From Hyperoplus lanceolatus (lineage: Eukaryota > Chordata > Actinopteri > Uranoscopiformes > Ammodytidae), in the NCBI GenBank assembly GCA_026929865.2, contig CM049410.1:20237501-20301500 (forward strand): a stretch of DNA of 64,000 nucleotides. The letters are read 5' to 3'. Shown here piece after piece: positions 1 through 13,350 of this stretch. The translations under genes and the position numbers were made by a program. Numbering within the stretch: position 1 is the stretch's first letter; every line of letters begins with the position of its first letter. The notes under the pieces are model-generated. The model was given only the letters and a program-made list of their open reading frames with translations. It had not been told where the DNA came from and made no database searches.

Positions 1-2952
1 TGGTGCTAGTCATGATTCATGTCCTTTTTAATATGAGTTATCTGCTGATTCCTTAAGTATCTTGGGAAACAACAGCTGTACCCCTACTTAATTTTGGCAC
101 ACTTCCGATACTGATCTTTGTGCAACACTTTTATTAGAGGTGCGACAGGTAGACAGATGGTATCATTTTGCAAGCCTTCCTACTTGAAGCTGTGTCGTCT
201 AAAGGAAAATGACGGAATGCTGCTTTTAATAAAAGCACAAGATTATATATATATAGTCGAGCAAGAACACAATCATTTCACAATATCGTAGATTGTTGTT
301 TTGATGTAATATTTACTTCTGGTGTGCTTATGGAGAGCATGGACAATACATGCACAGCACACTGCCCTGTGTATGATTTTAAAAACACGTCTAACAAGAT
401 GACACAGTATGTGCCTCAAGTACTGCATGCCATTTATAAAGCATGAAAGACAGAGGGTAGAGATCTCTTGTCATCACATTTTGTAAGGTAGCAGATACAA
501 TTGTTGCATCTTATGTTAGATTGGCTTTATAATATTTTTGTTCTTTGAAGAACAGTAAATGAGATTTCACAGTTCTGGGTTATTTGACTAAAATGTCATC
601 ATTATGCAACATTGTTGTTCCCCCAACTGTATCAATCAGCACAGGTGGAGGCAGCTGGAGGTGGATGAAAAAGGAGACCACCTGTTGTGTTACATTCAAC
701 ACTTACATTTCCGTTACACAGCTTTGTTTTGTGGAGGAATGTGTCATACCTTGCTCTCTTTTAATTTGGCACACAAAGCCTGAGTAAGCACTGCGCTCTC
801 CGTGCGGAAAAATATCTTCCAGGCATTCCCCGGCCGGCTGGAACGAGAATCTGCAGTAATCTCAGGAGGTTGCCGCCTGTCATATCTCTGTAATTCTTGA
901 CGGTATTCATACACTGTAAAGTGTTCATATTGAATGAGGCAGTAGTGGAAAAAAAAGAGAAGAAAATCCCTGCAACATCAAAGCACAAACGCCCGGTTGC
1001 TTTAGCTTCAACACATTCGAAGTAAGGTTTGTTCAATCCCTCTGAGATTTTAAACATTTCTCTGTGAGCTGAATAAAAAAAGGCCTGCATCAATCTCTCA
1101 AGATTGCAGCGAAAATACACTTGAGGAGGACCAAAACACTAATTGTGCCGTTAAAAATCGCTTCAAGGATCTTTTAACAGAATCGAATCAATCGTGCTTG
1201 AACACATCTTCCTTCATTTAAGACCTAAGTGGAACTCAGAAACACAAAAGTCAGCAGATGAGACACGTTTTGCCTGATATAGAGCCCTGGGTTGTAAATG
1301 ACTTTGGCTAATTGCTGCGTTTAGACATCCAATGTGGTTGAAAAGGGGAGAGAGATTGGAAGGAAGGCACGAGCTGCAGGTGCAATAGAAACGGAGGGGT
1401 GGAAGGAAGTGCGACGTGTGTTTCCTTTTGTGAGAAAAGTGCGACAAAGAAAGAAAATATGTTGCCTCATTTTCATTAAAAAAAAGATAATGTCTGTATC
1501 ACAATATCTGTATGCAACTACAGCTGCTACTACTGCAGCAGTTACTCGGTGTTAAACCTTTCTGCTATCCACTCAAATGATGCAGTCAAAAAAAACATAT
1601 CATCTTGATGCTGAAATTGTACAAGATTTGTGTGAGATTGTACAGAGTTGTAAATCTATGTGATGTGTTTGTCTATGGATAATGTGAATGTGAACTTCAG
1701 AGAAAAACCTCTTGGTTGGTTTTGGTGCTGGCAATGTAACGTGCGCGCATGTTTGACAAATCACCTCACGTCAATAAAACAGTTATTTATGTTCATTCAA
1801 CCTTCGTGGAACATTGACTGGATAATAGTAGTCTATTTGCTGTGTGCACAAATGCATCTTTCCTTTTTTTTAAACATCATTGTAGTTTTTCATGTCTGGC
1901 TTCCAATTGTTCCCCCCCCAGCTCCCTGCAGGAGTTTCACTAAATGACAAGGTATCAGTGAGCTGTTTAACCATTTAAAAAAATTATTGAGTCTTAGCAA
2001 CTGGGCCCTGGAGGTTCAACGACGTAAAGCTGTTCATCGTCTAATTGGAAAGTATTGATTTGACGTTAATACGTGGATGTGAGGCTGTCCTCTGAGCCCC
2101 CCACCCACCCACAAATTCTTACCTTGTTTATACGGAATTTAGGAAATGAGCTGTTTTTGCATAAGTTAACATACGGCACCTCTGGAGTTACAAGATATTC
2201 TGACTTGCTCATAAAATTTAATTACCCATCGTTTCTTTTTTAAAATGTGTCGAATGAAAGAGGAAAAGCTGCAGATACTTTACTACAGCACTGGTTGTGT
2301 TTTTGTTTTTAAAGCTACGACAAAATATTCTGTGAGGCCTTGGAAGACACCCATGCTGCATAATCTTCTCGTTACTTGTGAGATTCTTGGATATAAAAGG
2401 GAGAAGGACTTTGTTAGACTGCAAAACTGTGTTCTGCCTCTAATGAGCACTGGCACACTGGCCTAACAAACTCAATGGTTTACTGAACAGTAATTCTACC
2501 TGATAGGAAAAGAGACGCCGCCATTGTTTGGCATGAAAAAAAGATTACGAGGGAGCTATAAAGTGCAAGAAGAGATGCACTGACATAGAAGCCTTTTAAG
2601 ATCGTCTTGTTTTTTTTTGTCAACTCTAGACCCTTCAGATTAATCTGCTTTGTTCTCCACTTCCATGATGCATAAACTCGACTCCTTAGATACAAACAGT
2701 CGCTTTAAGCTTGATGACAAGATGATTAGTGGTAGTCAAACAGGATATTTTCAAGGTTAAAAATCACTCCACTCCGGAGCTGTAAATTGTCAGAGTGGAA
2801 ACGTACTGGCTCTTGGAGATACAAAGTTAGAATAAGACTTGATGGGAAAAACATTATGGTTTAACATTGACAGTCTTGACAGCTAAGAAATAGCCCTTCC
2901 ACCATGGAAGCCTTTGGGAAAAAAAACAGATAATCATGCATTTATATTTTAT
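1..2952. other. Intergenic, no gene recognised
   Basis: AT-rich unique DNA. The longest frame, 761-1120 (minus, 119 codons), has no domain or codon signature. A slightly GC-richer patch lies at 780-870. No transposon ends found. Confidence 0.6.
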
Positions 2953-3013
2953 GGGCCACTCGGTGGCAGTACAACAAGATGTTAGCGACGCACTGACATA
3001 GTATCAGGTTATA

Positions 3014-3880
3014 TACTCAACAAAAATATAAACGCAACACTTTTGCTTTTGCTCCCATTTTTCATGAGATGGACTTAAAGATCTAAAATTCATTCCAGAT
3101 ACACAATATTACCATTTATCTCAAACATTGTTCACAAATCTGTCTAAATGTGTGATAGTGAGCACTTCTGCTTTGCTGAGATAATCCATCCCACCTCACA
3201 GGTGTGCCACATCAAGATGCTGATCTGACATCATGATTAGTGCACAGGTGTGCCTTAGACTGTCCACAATAAAAGGCCACTCTGAAATGTGCATTTTTTT
3301 TGCTTTATTGGGGGTCTGGGGACTCAGAACCAGTCAGTATCTGGTGTGACCACCATTTGCCTCATGCAGTGCAACACATCTTCTTCGCATAGAGTTTATC
3401 AGATTGTCAATTGTGGCCTGTGGAATGTTGTTCCACTCCTCTTCAATGGCTGTGCGAAGTTGCTGGAGACGGCTTATGGTGGAGAAATGAACATTCAATG
3501 CACGAGCAACAGATCTGGTTGACATTCCTGCTGTCAGCATGCCAATTGCACGCTCCCTCAATGCTTGTGGCATCTGTGGAATTTTGCTGTGAGACAAAAC
3601 TGCACATTTCAGGGTGGCCTTTTATTGTGGACAGTCTAAGGCACACCTGTGCACTAATCATGATGTCAGATCAGCATCTTGATGTGGCACACCTGTGAGG
3701 TGGGATGGATTATCTCAGCAAAGCAGAAGTGCTCACTATCACACATTTAGACAGATTTGTGAACAATGTTTGAGAGAAATGGTACAATTGTGTATCTGGA
3801 ATGAATTTTAGATCTTTAAGTCCATCTCATGAAAAATGGGAGCAAAAACAAAAGTGTTGCGTTTATATTTTTGTTGAGTG
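3014..3880 (-). mobile_element. Tc1-like internally deleted transposon, copy A
   Basis: An 867-bp element flanked by TA at 3012-3013 and 3881-3882. Its 280-bp inverted arms lie at 3014-3293 and 3601-3880; the tip is (C/T)ACTCAACAAAAATATAAAC. The arms are nearly identical, which suggests recent mobility. The ~300 bp between them encode, on the minus strand, the two ends of a Tc1-type transposase with the catalytic middle missing. Copies B (38717-39582) and C (57584-59631) share the same structure. Tc1/mariner insertion at TA is known for the superfamily; the exact family name cannot be given here. Confidence 0.93.
3334..3573 (-). pseudogene. Tc1-type transposase remnant, N-terminus fused to C-terminus (copy A)
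   Basis: From the first ATG this frame gives 79 residues. It starts later than in copies B and C because their ATG (the M of MPLMPQ) is ATT (Ile) here. It holds the transposase N-terminal helix-turn-helix (RERAIGMLTAGMSTRSVARA region, ending STISRLQ), then jumps in frame to the C-terminal end (QLRTAIEEEW ... ANGGHTRY). A full Tc1 transposase has about 340 residues. Around 250, including every DDE catalytic residue, are absent, so it cannot catalyse transposition. Whether it is transcribed is unknown. Confidence 0.85.
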
Positions 3881-5044
3881 TATGATACAGCCAACTTGTT
3901 AGCCGACTGTTGCCCAGTTGACAGAGCAACTTATCATCCCATTGAAGTTGTCTCCAGCCACCTGAGAAATCAAAGTCCAATATCCACTCTCTTTTTTAGC
4001 TCCTCCAACAACTCTTCAGGGAAATAACTCAAAGCTGCTTGATACTTGCTAATTGCTACCTTCTGTATGATGTTTAGTGCTGTGAGTACAATGGGTAGGC
4101 CTACATCAGAGCTAAAGTTTCTACATGGATTATGTGAAATTCGACATGCCAACTTCAAAAGGTGATGATTTGTCAGAGATGTATTTGTATATATTTTGCT
4201 GCCCAAAACAGACAAAATAGAAATAATGAACACAATTAAATTAATACATAAATAATATTTAATATATATGTAATAGCAACATTACAGCACAGTGTTATCA
4301 GCACTAGATCATGTCAATCAAAAGCACCTTAAATAGTTAAGGGTATAGCTCTCTCAACCAATTTCATGATATATAAAAAATTATTCTTGGCCTTACATCA
4401 AAATAGCAACCCATGGTCAACAAACCATAAAGAGAGTTGTATAACCTGCGGCAAAGTTTGTTCCTTTTGCTGTTCCAAGGTAGGTAGATATAATTGTGAA
4501 AGAGAAGAACGAACAAAAATAAATAAAGGCCGGCTTCCACAGAAAGTTGTACAAGCATCTACAGAAGGAGCGTTGACAAAAGGAATTTAAGAAAAGTTTT
4601 TGTTGGGCATCTTAACAGGAAAGTAACATTTTTAGGCAACAAAATGGTGTTCTTTAGAGATGGCATTTTTAAGTGTCTATAAACCTTTCATACACAGAAT
4701 CGCCAAGTGTATCATTAAGTGGCAGGTCCCTCCAACATGTTATCACACTGGTGGAATGCTCTGAATAGATTATTCATAGTGCCTGATAACTGTGTGGGAT
4801 GTGTGCGTAGGAGTGGGCATAGAAGCAGGATCCACTGAATGTCCTCAACCACTAACAACAGCTGACTACAACAAGCCTTTTTATTAAAGCAATCATACAT
4901 TTAAACAGGAATGTCAAGTTGTATTTTAAGTAGTTAAATCATTGGAGCACCTACATCTTCTTAAAGTGAACTAACTGAAATAATCAGAATCATTTGTGTC
5001 TGTTGAAAATCTACACCTTGTGTCACAGTTGCGGTTGATATAGA

Positions 5045-5073
5045 CAGAGCCGGCCCAAGCCTTCATGGGGCCC
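5045..5073 (+). mobile_element. Orphan 29-bp terminus of hAT family 1
   Basis: These 29 bases match 22460-22488 with one difference, starting CAGAGCCGGCCCAAGCCTTC. The sequence to the right shows no similarity to the element, and no matching other end is found nearby. It is a truncated copy or the remnant of an imprecise excision. Confidence 0.65.
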
Positions 5074-6189
5074 TTTTCAGTGGCTGACATATACACAGAT
5101 ACTGATATCTCTGCAATATGCAATTATCACCCCATATTTCATACAGGCTCAGTTATTGCTCTAGCTGTACTCCATTGCTACTTAATTTTTTTTAAATTCA
5201 ATATGTCTAGTTTTGGTACACGGTAAGGAAAGTGACAACAAAAATTCATGCATTTAATCTTATAACATAAAAAAGTGTCTAGCGAGACGCTGCATGCAAA
5301 AGCATGTTTTTTTTAAACCACTGGTCAATTTTGAGAGTTTCTGATTATTTTGCTTCCATAACAAATGTTCTTTTATACATGTATAAACAAAAGGTCCACA
5401 ATGTACATTTAGCTGTTTATTTTACTAGATCTTGTCTGTCTGAGTCTGTATATTTATCCTATACAATCTATTATATTCATAATCCTCCAGCCATTATCTC
5501 AAAAAAAATTTTTTCAATACCAAAAAATCTCAACCTGTAATGCATCAAGTGACTGTCTGATTTGTGATACATTTTGTTATTCAATAAACATGCCAAAAAT
5601 GCCTTTTTGAGACACGTACACACTCATTTTTGATTTTTATTCATCCAATTTTCGTCAATTTTGAAAATGTGGGACTTAACACCATGTCTTCTAAAAAACC
5701 ATAAAGATTTTTACAAATTTATAAAAGATAAATAAAACGAAATGTACAAAACTAACAGATGTACTGCAATGCACACAGGTCTGAACTCAGTACTACTGAG
5801 TCTGAAGCTCCCATGTCCTAAGTATATGGGAAGATTCCTGAGCGTGAGACGTATGCCACAGAAACTCCGATTTGTATTACTGGGCAAAGCAGTAAATACA
5901 GGCACTTTCAATAGTGTGTCATATGCCTTATCACCATTGCTTTAACTCACTATTTGATAGATAGGAACTTAACAGACAGTAAACTAGATGTAAATGTTCA
6001 AGATTACAGCTTTAAATTATATTATGGTAGAAGTTTCTTTGCGACATGAGCCTCGATCAAGTCAAAGTTATATTTTCTGCTTAATCATATGCATATCAAG
6101 TATTGCCTATTCATATTCATGAAGTATTTGGAGAGGCTAAAGGCTTTCTTTAAGATGTAATCAAGTCTTAAATTAAGAGAACAACAGGT

Positions 6190-6420
6190 TTAAGTATGAT
6201 GTTCATCGGAGGTCAAAACAAGACAATCCCTGAGAATGAAACGGGCAGGTAAAGGCGGCAGGCGACACAAAGAAGACCATGTAGGTGCAGTGAGCCGTAC
6301 ACGAGGAATGCTAATGTTAAACAGCTCCCCGGAAATTCTAATTGGGTTCCTGTTAATCAACAAGACTGACAACAGGCAGGGGCGAGCTCCAGAGGACGGG
6401 GAGGAAATCTATTAACATAC
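6190..6420. other. Candidate conserved non-coding element
   Basis: Block with GGAATGCTAATGTTAAACAG, GGAAATTCTAATTGGGTTCC and TGTTAATCAAC. It is GC-richer than its AT-rich surroundings and shows no repeat or coding signature. Confidence 0.3.
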
Positions 6421-9400
6421 AATATGTTGTTGTGCTTGTTAAAATAATGGAAAAGCTTCGGGTGGGGGGTGGATGGGGTAGGTGCATTGTTCTCCTCAGT
6501 GTCGCTTTAGTTAATTGCAAATCCAAACCCCTTTTATAGCCTTATGGAAGTTTGTGCAATTTGACAAGCTTCATGAAGACTTGAACTCTGAAATCCCAAT
6601 AAATTGTGTGTCTGAATAATCCTAATTGAACATACTTTATACTGGCCATGCAACTTACTTTATTTTGGCACTTATTTATAGCACGCTGAAGGAGAATTCT
6701 AATGTGTTTTTCTACGATTGTAGAAAGAGATAAACAACAGTCCAGATCTCTTTGGTCTGTGGAGGCCAGTCATGCTAGACTTGTCACTAAAACTCCCCTA
6801 ATTGGGCCCTAGGTGAAGGCAAGTTGGGCTTTAGGGACTGACTAGCTTTGTTTTTCAGACCTATTCTTATATAGCTATTTGAATCTGTTTTTCTCTTTTA
6901 TAAAAAGCTCCATGGGTTGCAGTCTGACGTGCGGAAATAGTTTCACCAAATAACAGGGTATTTATAGGGCTTGAAAAGTCTTGAAATATATTGAATTCAA
7001 TTGCCACAAAAAAGGCCTTGGAAGGTATTAAATCAAGTCTTCCATTTGATTTCAGAAAGGTCTTTAAAAATATATATTTTTGCCTGCCATAAACGCATTG
7101 CTATAATTGTTATTGCATGCGGTTGCAGGCTGTCGGGAGATGTTATACAGTAAATTAAAAGTGAGACTGGTGTGACAGTGGATTGTGCATTGAGGAGGCT
7201 GTTTGTCCTTTATGTGGAGTAAGTGTCATCAAACCTGAAGGAAACCCTGTTGCTGTGGCTATGGCCACAATAGATGGAACCTCATTGTCGCATAATGGAA
7301 GTCAATTTTAGCAAAAAGTCAAATAAAATATTATTTTCATACATTTTCTGCTGCATATCTGGGTCCAGGTCACGTTAACTTAATAATTATATAGGAAGTA
7401 GTGTTATACACAGTTGGGAGGTAGACAAAATGTGATATAAATATATATATATTTTTTTATTAATTAATATTATTATTGCAGAGCTATAGTGGTTTAGCTG
7501 GCATTACATTGCATAATAGTATTAAGAGGGTCTAAAGAAAGTCATTCAATTGGTGAGCACTGCAGAAAGCCTGGATAAAGACTTTAATAGTAATGAATTA
7601 TACATTGAGATTGTTCAATGCCTTTGAAATAGCAGGGGGGAGATCTCTGAAAATGGAAAGCGACATTTGAGATAATTTTTGCTTGAAAAAGCTGTAACAT
7701 ACAGACTAATTAAAGCCTCTGCTGGAGTGTGTGAAGCTGAGCAAACGGAGCCTGACGTGGGTGCCCACTGCTCCTGACCAAACGTTCACAACCCTAGTCC
7801 CAGGGGTGCAGAGCAGAGAGGCATCACCACCGTGCCTCATCCTCTCACTAGACATGGACAGCAGAGAGTGGCAGCCCCCAGGGAGGGTCACGCACTGCTC
7901 TCTGGCCAGGGCACAGACACGTACTGTCAGATATGTCTTTCCACTGGGTAGCCAAACTTTTGTGGTTACATGAAACTATATGACCTCTTGTCTTTACCCC
8001 TTATCTCTGAAAAGTTTTGGCAGGTTTTTAAAAATGCTTCCATTTCTGTCCCCTCGGGTTCATGTCAGGACAGAAAAAGTGTGAAACTGAAACAAAGGTT
8101 GTTCTGAGGCCAAGGTAAAAAGGTGTGATAATAACCTCTCTTTTTCATGTTGATGCTGATATTCCCAAAATTCATGTTTTTGCAAAATATGAATTAAAAC
8201 TCGTATCTTTAACTAAAATATTTACAATTAACAATTAAGGACATACATTTTTTTTGTTGCAAGACACTGTTTCTTGCTGGAAATGTGTTAGTTAGGTGCA
8301 GATAGACAAACTATTGGAGGGAGGGTGTTTTGAGGATTGCGGGGGTTGGAGGAGGCGATGAGGGGGTGGGGAAGATGGCAAAGTTGGCCTGCTTCTTTGC
8401 AGGAAGATGCCTGATATTTTTGTCTGTTTTGTCTTACTGCCGATTTCAGTATACAATCCGAGAGAAAACCACTTGCACAAGTCACAGTTTCACAAACGGC
8501 AGATTATCAACGACAGGTTATTCTAGTATTTGATGGAGTTTAGATTAATAATTTTCTTACCTCGTTTGTTAACCAAAAGCCCCAGGTTTTTTGTATCCAC
8601 CTACCTCAAAGTAACGGTAACATTCTTCAAGATTCTAGAATGCTACTTGCCAAAGAACAAAATGAATGACAGAATGACAGGTGACCGATGTGATAGACAA
8701 AGCAATGATATATTCAACCACACAATGCCGTTGTTTGATTTTAATCAAAAACATATTTTCAATACCACAGTATAGGCAGGAAGCGTGTGCTGTATATAAG
8801 TTTTGGGCCACAACCCTGGGCAGTTCAAGCTGAAACTGTCATGTTTGACTGAACAGGCCCACTGTCAGGTGAAATAGTACAAGGCTTGAGGAGGCAAAGT
8901 GCTTCATTAGGGTTGTAAAGTTGGCACTTCCATTCAGAGCTAGTTAACTGACATGGACCTACAAGGCTCACCGCTTAATTCAGCCACCCTCATCCAGACT
9001 TGGGGCACTCACTGGAGTTCCAGAATATAGCTTTTTTTAGTATGCATTCCTTTAAGTTAGAATTAACCCGCGGTATATAAACCTAATAATCCGCAAACTT
9101 AACATCATTGTCAGCAACAGTAGGCAGATGGGTAATGGGCTAATGACCCTGCTGCTGGAAAGGATCCAGTGAGCCATTTAAGCCTCTTAAAACTGTTGGT
9201 GCCAGCTGTCATTGGCTAGAGGGATGGCTTATGCTTATTGGTTGAAATAGCTTGTCTAGCAGGTCAGAAACTGCATATCATAAGCAAGCAATAGGATTGA
9301 CACTGTAGAGAGTCTTCAAAAAACTCCGGTCACATTTTGAACCACTGCCAATACAGCTGAACAACAGAGATAGACTGTCCTCCCAGAAGACAGTGACCCT

Positions 9401-9568
9401 AAATGACATGGGTTTATGCTGAAGGGACAAAGGAGGGTGTCAGGTGGTCACAAAAAGTGTATCTTGTTGTTTAACTCTAAGGACTTTGGTGGTTGTTCGT
9501 CTCAGTAAGTAGAAGAATCGTCTTTCACTGTGATATGCATTCCCAAATTTCTGCCTCCAAGTTTGGGG

Positions 9569-9626
9569 TAGTCTAACCTTAGGTGCAGACATATCAATAG
9601 TCTAACCTTAGGTGCAGACATATCAA
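9569..9626. repeat. Perfect 29-bp tandem duplication
   Basis: Two exact adjacent copies (9569-9597 and 9598-9626) of a unit starting TAGTCTAACCTTAGGTGCAG. It is a simple local duplication and looks recent because the copies are identical. Confidence 0.95.
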
Positions 9627-12225
9627 AGCTGTCCTTAATCAAAGCTTTTTTTGTTCTGCTTAGAAATTATTGTCAAGTAACTCGATAGACATCCTTAGAA
9701 GTTGATACTCAGCGTGAGTGGCAGGTTCATAACCCATGCAGAGCATTGCCTTCGTGGAGAGCCTTTCCGAATTTAGTTTCCCGATGCCAGTCAAAAATCT
9801 CTGATGTTTAATCTTGCCAAAACCAATTAGGCTACAGAAAATCTGTATCAAGAATTCCCACATCAAAATGGATGCACCCTCCAGAGGCACATGCCATGAC
9901 TTCAGAGTCAATTTATCTGTGCAATCAGAGGTCTGATGAAAGAAGGGATGAATGTTGCTCCTCCCAAGACAACTGTCAACAAAGCTGTTCTGCTCTTATT
10001 AGTTCTGCATAGTGCTCCATTAGACAGCTTAAGATTTAAAGCCCAACATGCCGTTTCAGTCAAGTGTTGCTTTAAAGAAATTAACTGAAATTATGATTAT
10101 AACCCAAAGTACTCCCTGCAGGGCCATTTCATTTGTAGCCCTGTGGGAACTACATTGAAATCCAAATCTGTGAATCTTCCATGCAGGTGTTCAAAAAACA
10201 TTTTCTTATACCAAATTGTACATAATACAAACCAAGTTTCACAACAGCAGCTTCTTTAGGTTAAGTGAAGTTGACCCTAGTAACATCAATTACATTAAGC
10301 GCTAAAGTCTGAACACAAATTGAACACTGTGATTAATGTAAAGACTGAAGGACATTAAGTGACAGCTATTACATTTGTGTCATCGCTGTAATACATTTAG
10401 CATCATAATCATCGTCTCATGTAAATCAGTTGAATAAGCCTTTCAACACTGGGAAAGAGCGATCTTTAAGTTATCTAACGGTCTACTGTATTAAAACTAT
10501 TTTCCTTTCCAGCTGTGACTGGGGAAAAATACTTTTAATAAACCTCTACAACCACGCTATTCTCTTACCAGTCTCTCCTTAAGTGTTTTACTTTTCATTC
10601 ATTCCAGCTGCAGAGCTGAATAAATGAATTTTCAGCAAAACCCTTCACAACATACAGCATTAGAGCAAATGGGATTGAGACAAGAGTCCCGACTTAACAT
10701 CCTGTCATTCAATGCATGTGCACTGTAGGGAGGCAGAATTGCTCCCTAATAGCGCCTAATGATTAAATTTATGCAAATGTATTAGTGGATTCACTATGAG
10801 AAGTGGGGGGCATGCTCACAGCGGTCTTTCCTGAAAACCTATGTAGCCGTTGAAGCTTTGAAGTCCATGAGTGAAGTAGCCTGTGAGAGAACAAAAACAT
10901 CTTCTTCCTCCTTATCGCAACAATTGAAACCCTCCACTCTCTTGCTCTCCCTGGGTGCGAAACAGCACATGAACATGGATACTTTCCATAAAAGTGCTTC
11001 CATGTCTGAATGAAGAGGTAAGGTACATCAACGTTAATCACTCTTCTGAACGATAAACCCCATCACTTTAACAGCCATGTTACTTATCCCTGTGTGTAAA
11101 GGGCTGCAGATAGAAATGACATTTTCCACATTTTCGAAGCGCTATATGAGTTACTTGTCTGCCCACTGGCACTCAGCATCAATTGTATCAAAAAAGACAA
11201 TGTTCCAACTGCAGCCTGTTTGAAACCACCTTTTTGTAGCTGTCTGTGTTTTTGTGTCTGGTTCACATTGGTTGAAATGGCTTCATTCAAAGTTTTCTCT
11301 GCATTGCTAGACAGCACTAAACCGCCGCACATTAGATAAGAAAGTTGGTCTGCAATGAGACTATTAATACCGAGGAAGACGGATGATAGCGTAAAGCAGT
11401 AACAAAATCCCTTTAGACATTATGAAACCTTGTGTACCAAAAGTCAAATCTGAGTATAAGTCACTGTTTTACATCACTTTTAAACACATTTGGAGGAAAT
11501 GTTAATGTGATCGTAACTGCAGGCCATTTAGTAGTAGCTTGTAAACTTAATTGATTCCACTTTGGAACTGAGGGCTCCCAGCTGATGTTTAGTATCAAGT
11601 GAGTAAATTCACCGGCGCTGCGTACTGTATCAATTTAGGCGGCTAAATCACTTAGTACATATCGTAGTTACTCCATGCAGATACAAGAGTTACACTGAAA
11701 TGATTTCAGACGTAACTTGACACATTGAATAGGAGGTCACATCGCAGTCTGCTAGCTTTAAAAAGTGTTTCAAGCCAGATTTATTAGCAAAATACATAAT
11801 TTGATGGTGGTGCCACTTGTTGGCTCCATTTTTCATTCTCTTTGGTGTAAGAGAATGTCTACTCTGCTTTGCTCAGGATATTCATAAAGAACGTAAAGGC
11901 ATGAAGGGTTGGACATAATAACAGAAAAAAGCCTGTGCTCAGAAGTACATTTATCTGAATAACAAAGACTCAAAATATGTGGGCCCTGATAGGTTGAATG
12001 GCATTTAAAAGCATTTGTCAGCTGTGAAGTGTGGCTATCAGCAGTCTGATATGAGCCTTCAAAGCATGATGAGCTGACCGTGCTTCAAAGAGGCCAGACC
12101 CTCTTTGTCAGTTGTCGGTGCATCTGTTAAAATCCTGCTGAATTATTGAATATATGTTGAGGGAAAAAGTCCTAAAAAATTATGGGGAAACTTTCAGAAA
12201 GTTTGATAATAACTTTACAAATACC

Positions 12226-12649
12226 CAGGGTTCCCACAAATCCTTGAAATATTTGAAAGTTAGACTTTGAGAAAAAAAATAAAGGCCAGGAAAACGTTAA
12301 AAAAATACATAAATAGACCTATGTCTTTTACGTTCTTGACCGTCTTTAAGTTAGTAAATACACTGCTTGTGTGCATGTGTTTCTCCCACAGTATGTGCAC
12401 TTTTGTTTCATTTCGCCACCTGCCACGAGAAAGTGCAGCTCCAGTTACTGAAGTGGAAAAATGTCCCTGAGCTTCTAAGAAGCTGCTAGTTCTCATCATA
12501 ACAATTCTCAATTTTGTAGCTAACAGTAATTAACTTTGATCCGTGTCTCATCTTCGCTTCGTATATTCCTTGAATATGAAAGAAATGTGTCTGGAAAGTC
12601 TTTGTAAAGTACTTTTAAATTGGATGTTTAAGAAGGTGTGGGAACTGTG
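12226..12649. mobile_element. Degenerate hAT-like MITE
   Basis: Ends CAGGGTTCCCAC and, inverted, CACAGTTCCCAC agree at 10 of 12 positions. The left subterminal TCCTTGAAATATTTGAAAG and right GGAAAGTCTTTGTAAAGT are of the kind often seen in fish hAT MITEs. The expected 8-bp duplication is not clean (CAAATACC against AATACTGG), so the borders are approximate. Confidence 0.5.
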
Positions 12650-12890
12650 AATACTGGTATATGGTACATTGCCTGAAGGCAGGTGGATTCAGACTAGATC
12701 CTGTGAGTCACTTTATGCTGATTTGAAACTTTGCATGTCTCTGAGTGTGAGGGGATGTTATGCGATTTCATTCAGTGACTCAGATGTTGAAAGCTGGTAT
12801 ACGTGGGATCTGATGTCTGTTTTCATGGCGACAAAGGCGTAGGTTTAGTTTCAGGAGTAAAAAGCCTATTCTTTATGATTAATTGTCACT

Positions 12891-12912
12891 GTGTGTGTGT
12901 GTGTGTGTGTGT
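12891..12912. repeat. GT microsatellite
   Basis: Eleven GT units. Confidence 0.95.
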
Positions 12913-12949
12913 TGCTCTAAGGCACCTGGGTGGTACTTGACTGACATAG

Positions 12950-13350
12950 GGAGTTTGTGTCCTTTTCAGTTTCACCAAACACATTTTCCCGTTTGAGATT
13001 TGTTGCCAATGCACAAAGCAAATAAAAATGATTGGTTAAGCAAATTGCTGCCAGTGGTGCCTGTGTGTTAATGACTGCAAACACCGCGCACACTATCTCC
13101 TTGAACAGCAATACACATCTTAGATTAAAGGCTTTGAGAATATCATAATGAAAGCTCCTGAAGACTGTGTTAAGTATTGTGCTCCCATAAGGCCATGCTT
13201 TCCACATGTCAGCAAGCTATTATTGTGAGCGTAATTAGGATACAGGTGAATAGAGTTATCAATATTGGGGCGGCGTGCACCCTGAGAGGCGACAATAAAG
13301 CTTAATGAGTACTATGACCGCAAAAATCGCTTCTTTTATCACTCTTCCGC
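12950..13350. other. Candidate conserved non-coding element
   Basis: Repeat-free block containing GTGAGCGTAATTAGGATACA, GATTGGTTAAG and GACAATAAAGCTTAATGAG. A chance minus-strand frame (12917-13207) has no domain. Adjacent to a GT microsatellite at its left edge. Confidence 0.3.

Larger units (their letters stand above)
2953..4233 (-). mobile_element. Possible old repeat interrupted by Tc1-like copy A
   Basis: The flanks of Tc1 copy A (GGGCCACTCGGTGGCAGTAC at 2953, then GCCAACTTGTTAGCCGACTG after 3888) read like one interrupted dispersed repeat. A minus-strand frame at 3970-4233 ends YFPEELLEELKKRVDIGL, which resembles a coding tail of a mobile element. No second copy is in the window, so this is a weak call. 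Confidence 0.3.
4234..9568. other. Intergenic, no gene recognised
   Basis: Mostly AT-rich unique DNA, apart from the orphan hAT terminus (5045-5073) and the candidate element at 6190-6420. A TA run lies at about 7437-7453. The stretch 6968-7060 (GGCTTGAAAAGTCTTGAAAT, AGGCCTTGGAAGG) may be a decayed hAT MITE, without visible ends. Confidence 0.55.

Noticed and set aside
6968..7060. CTTGAAAAGTCTTGAAAT stretch resembling hAT MITE interiors
   Set aside because: No terminal repeats or duplication could be found. Mentioned only in the tract description.
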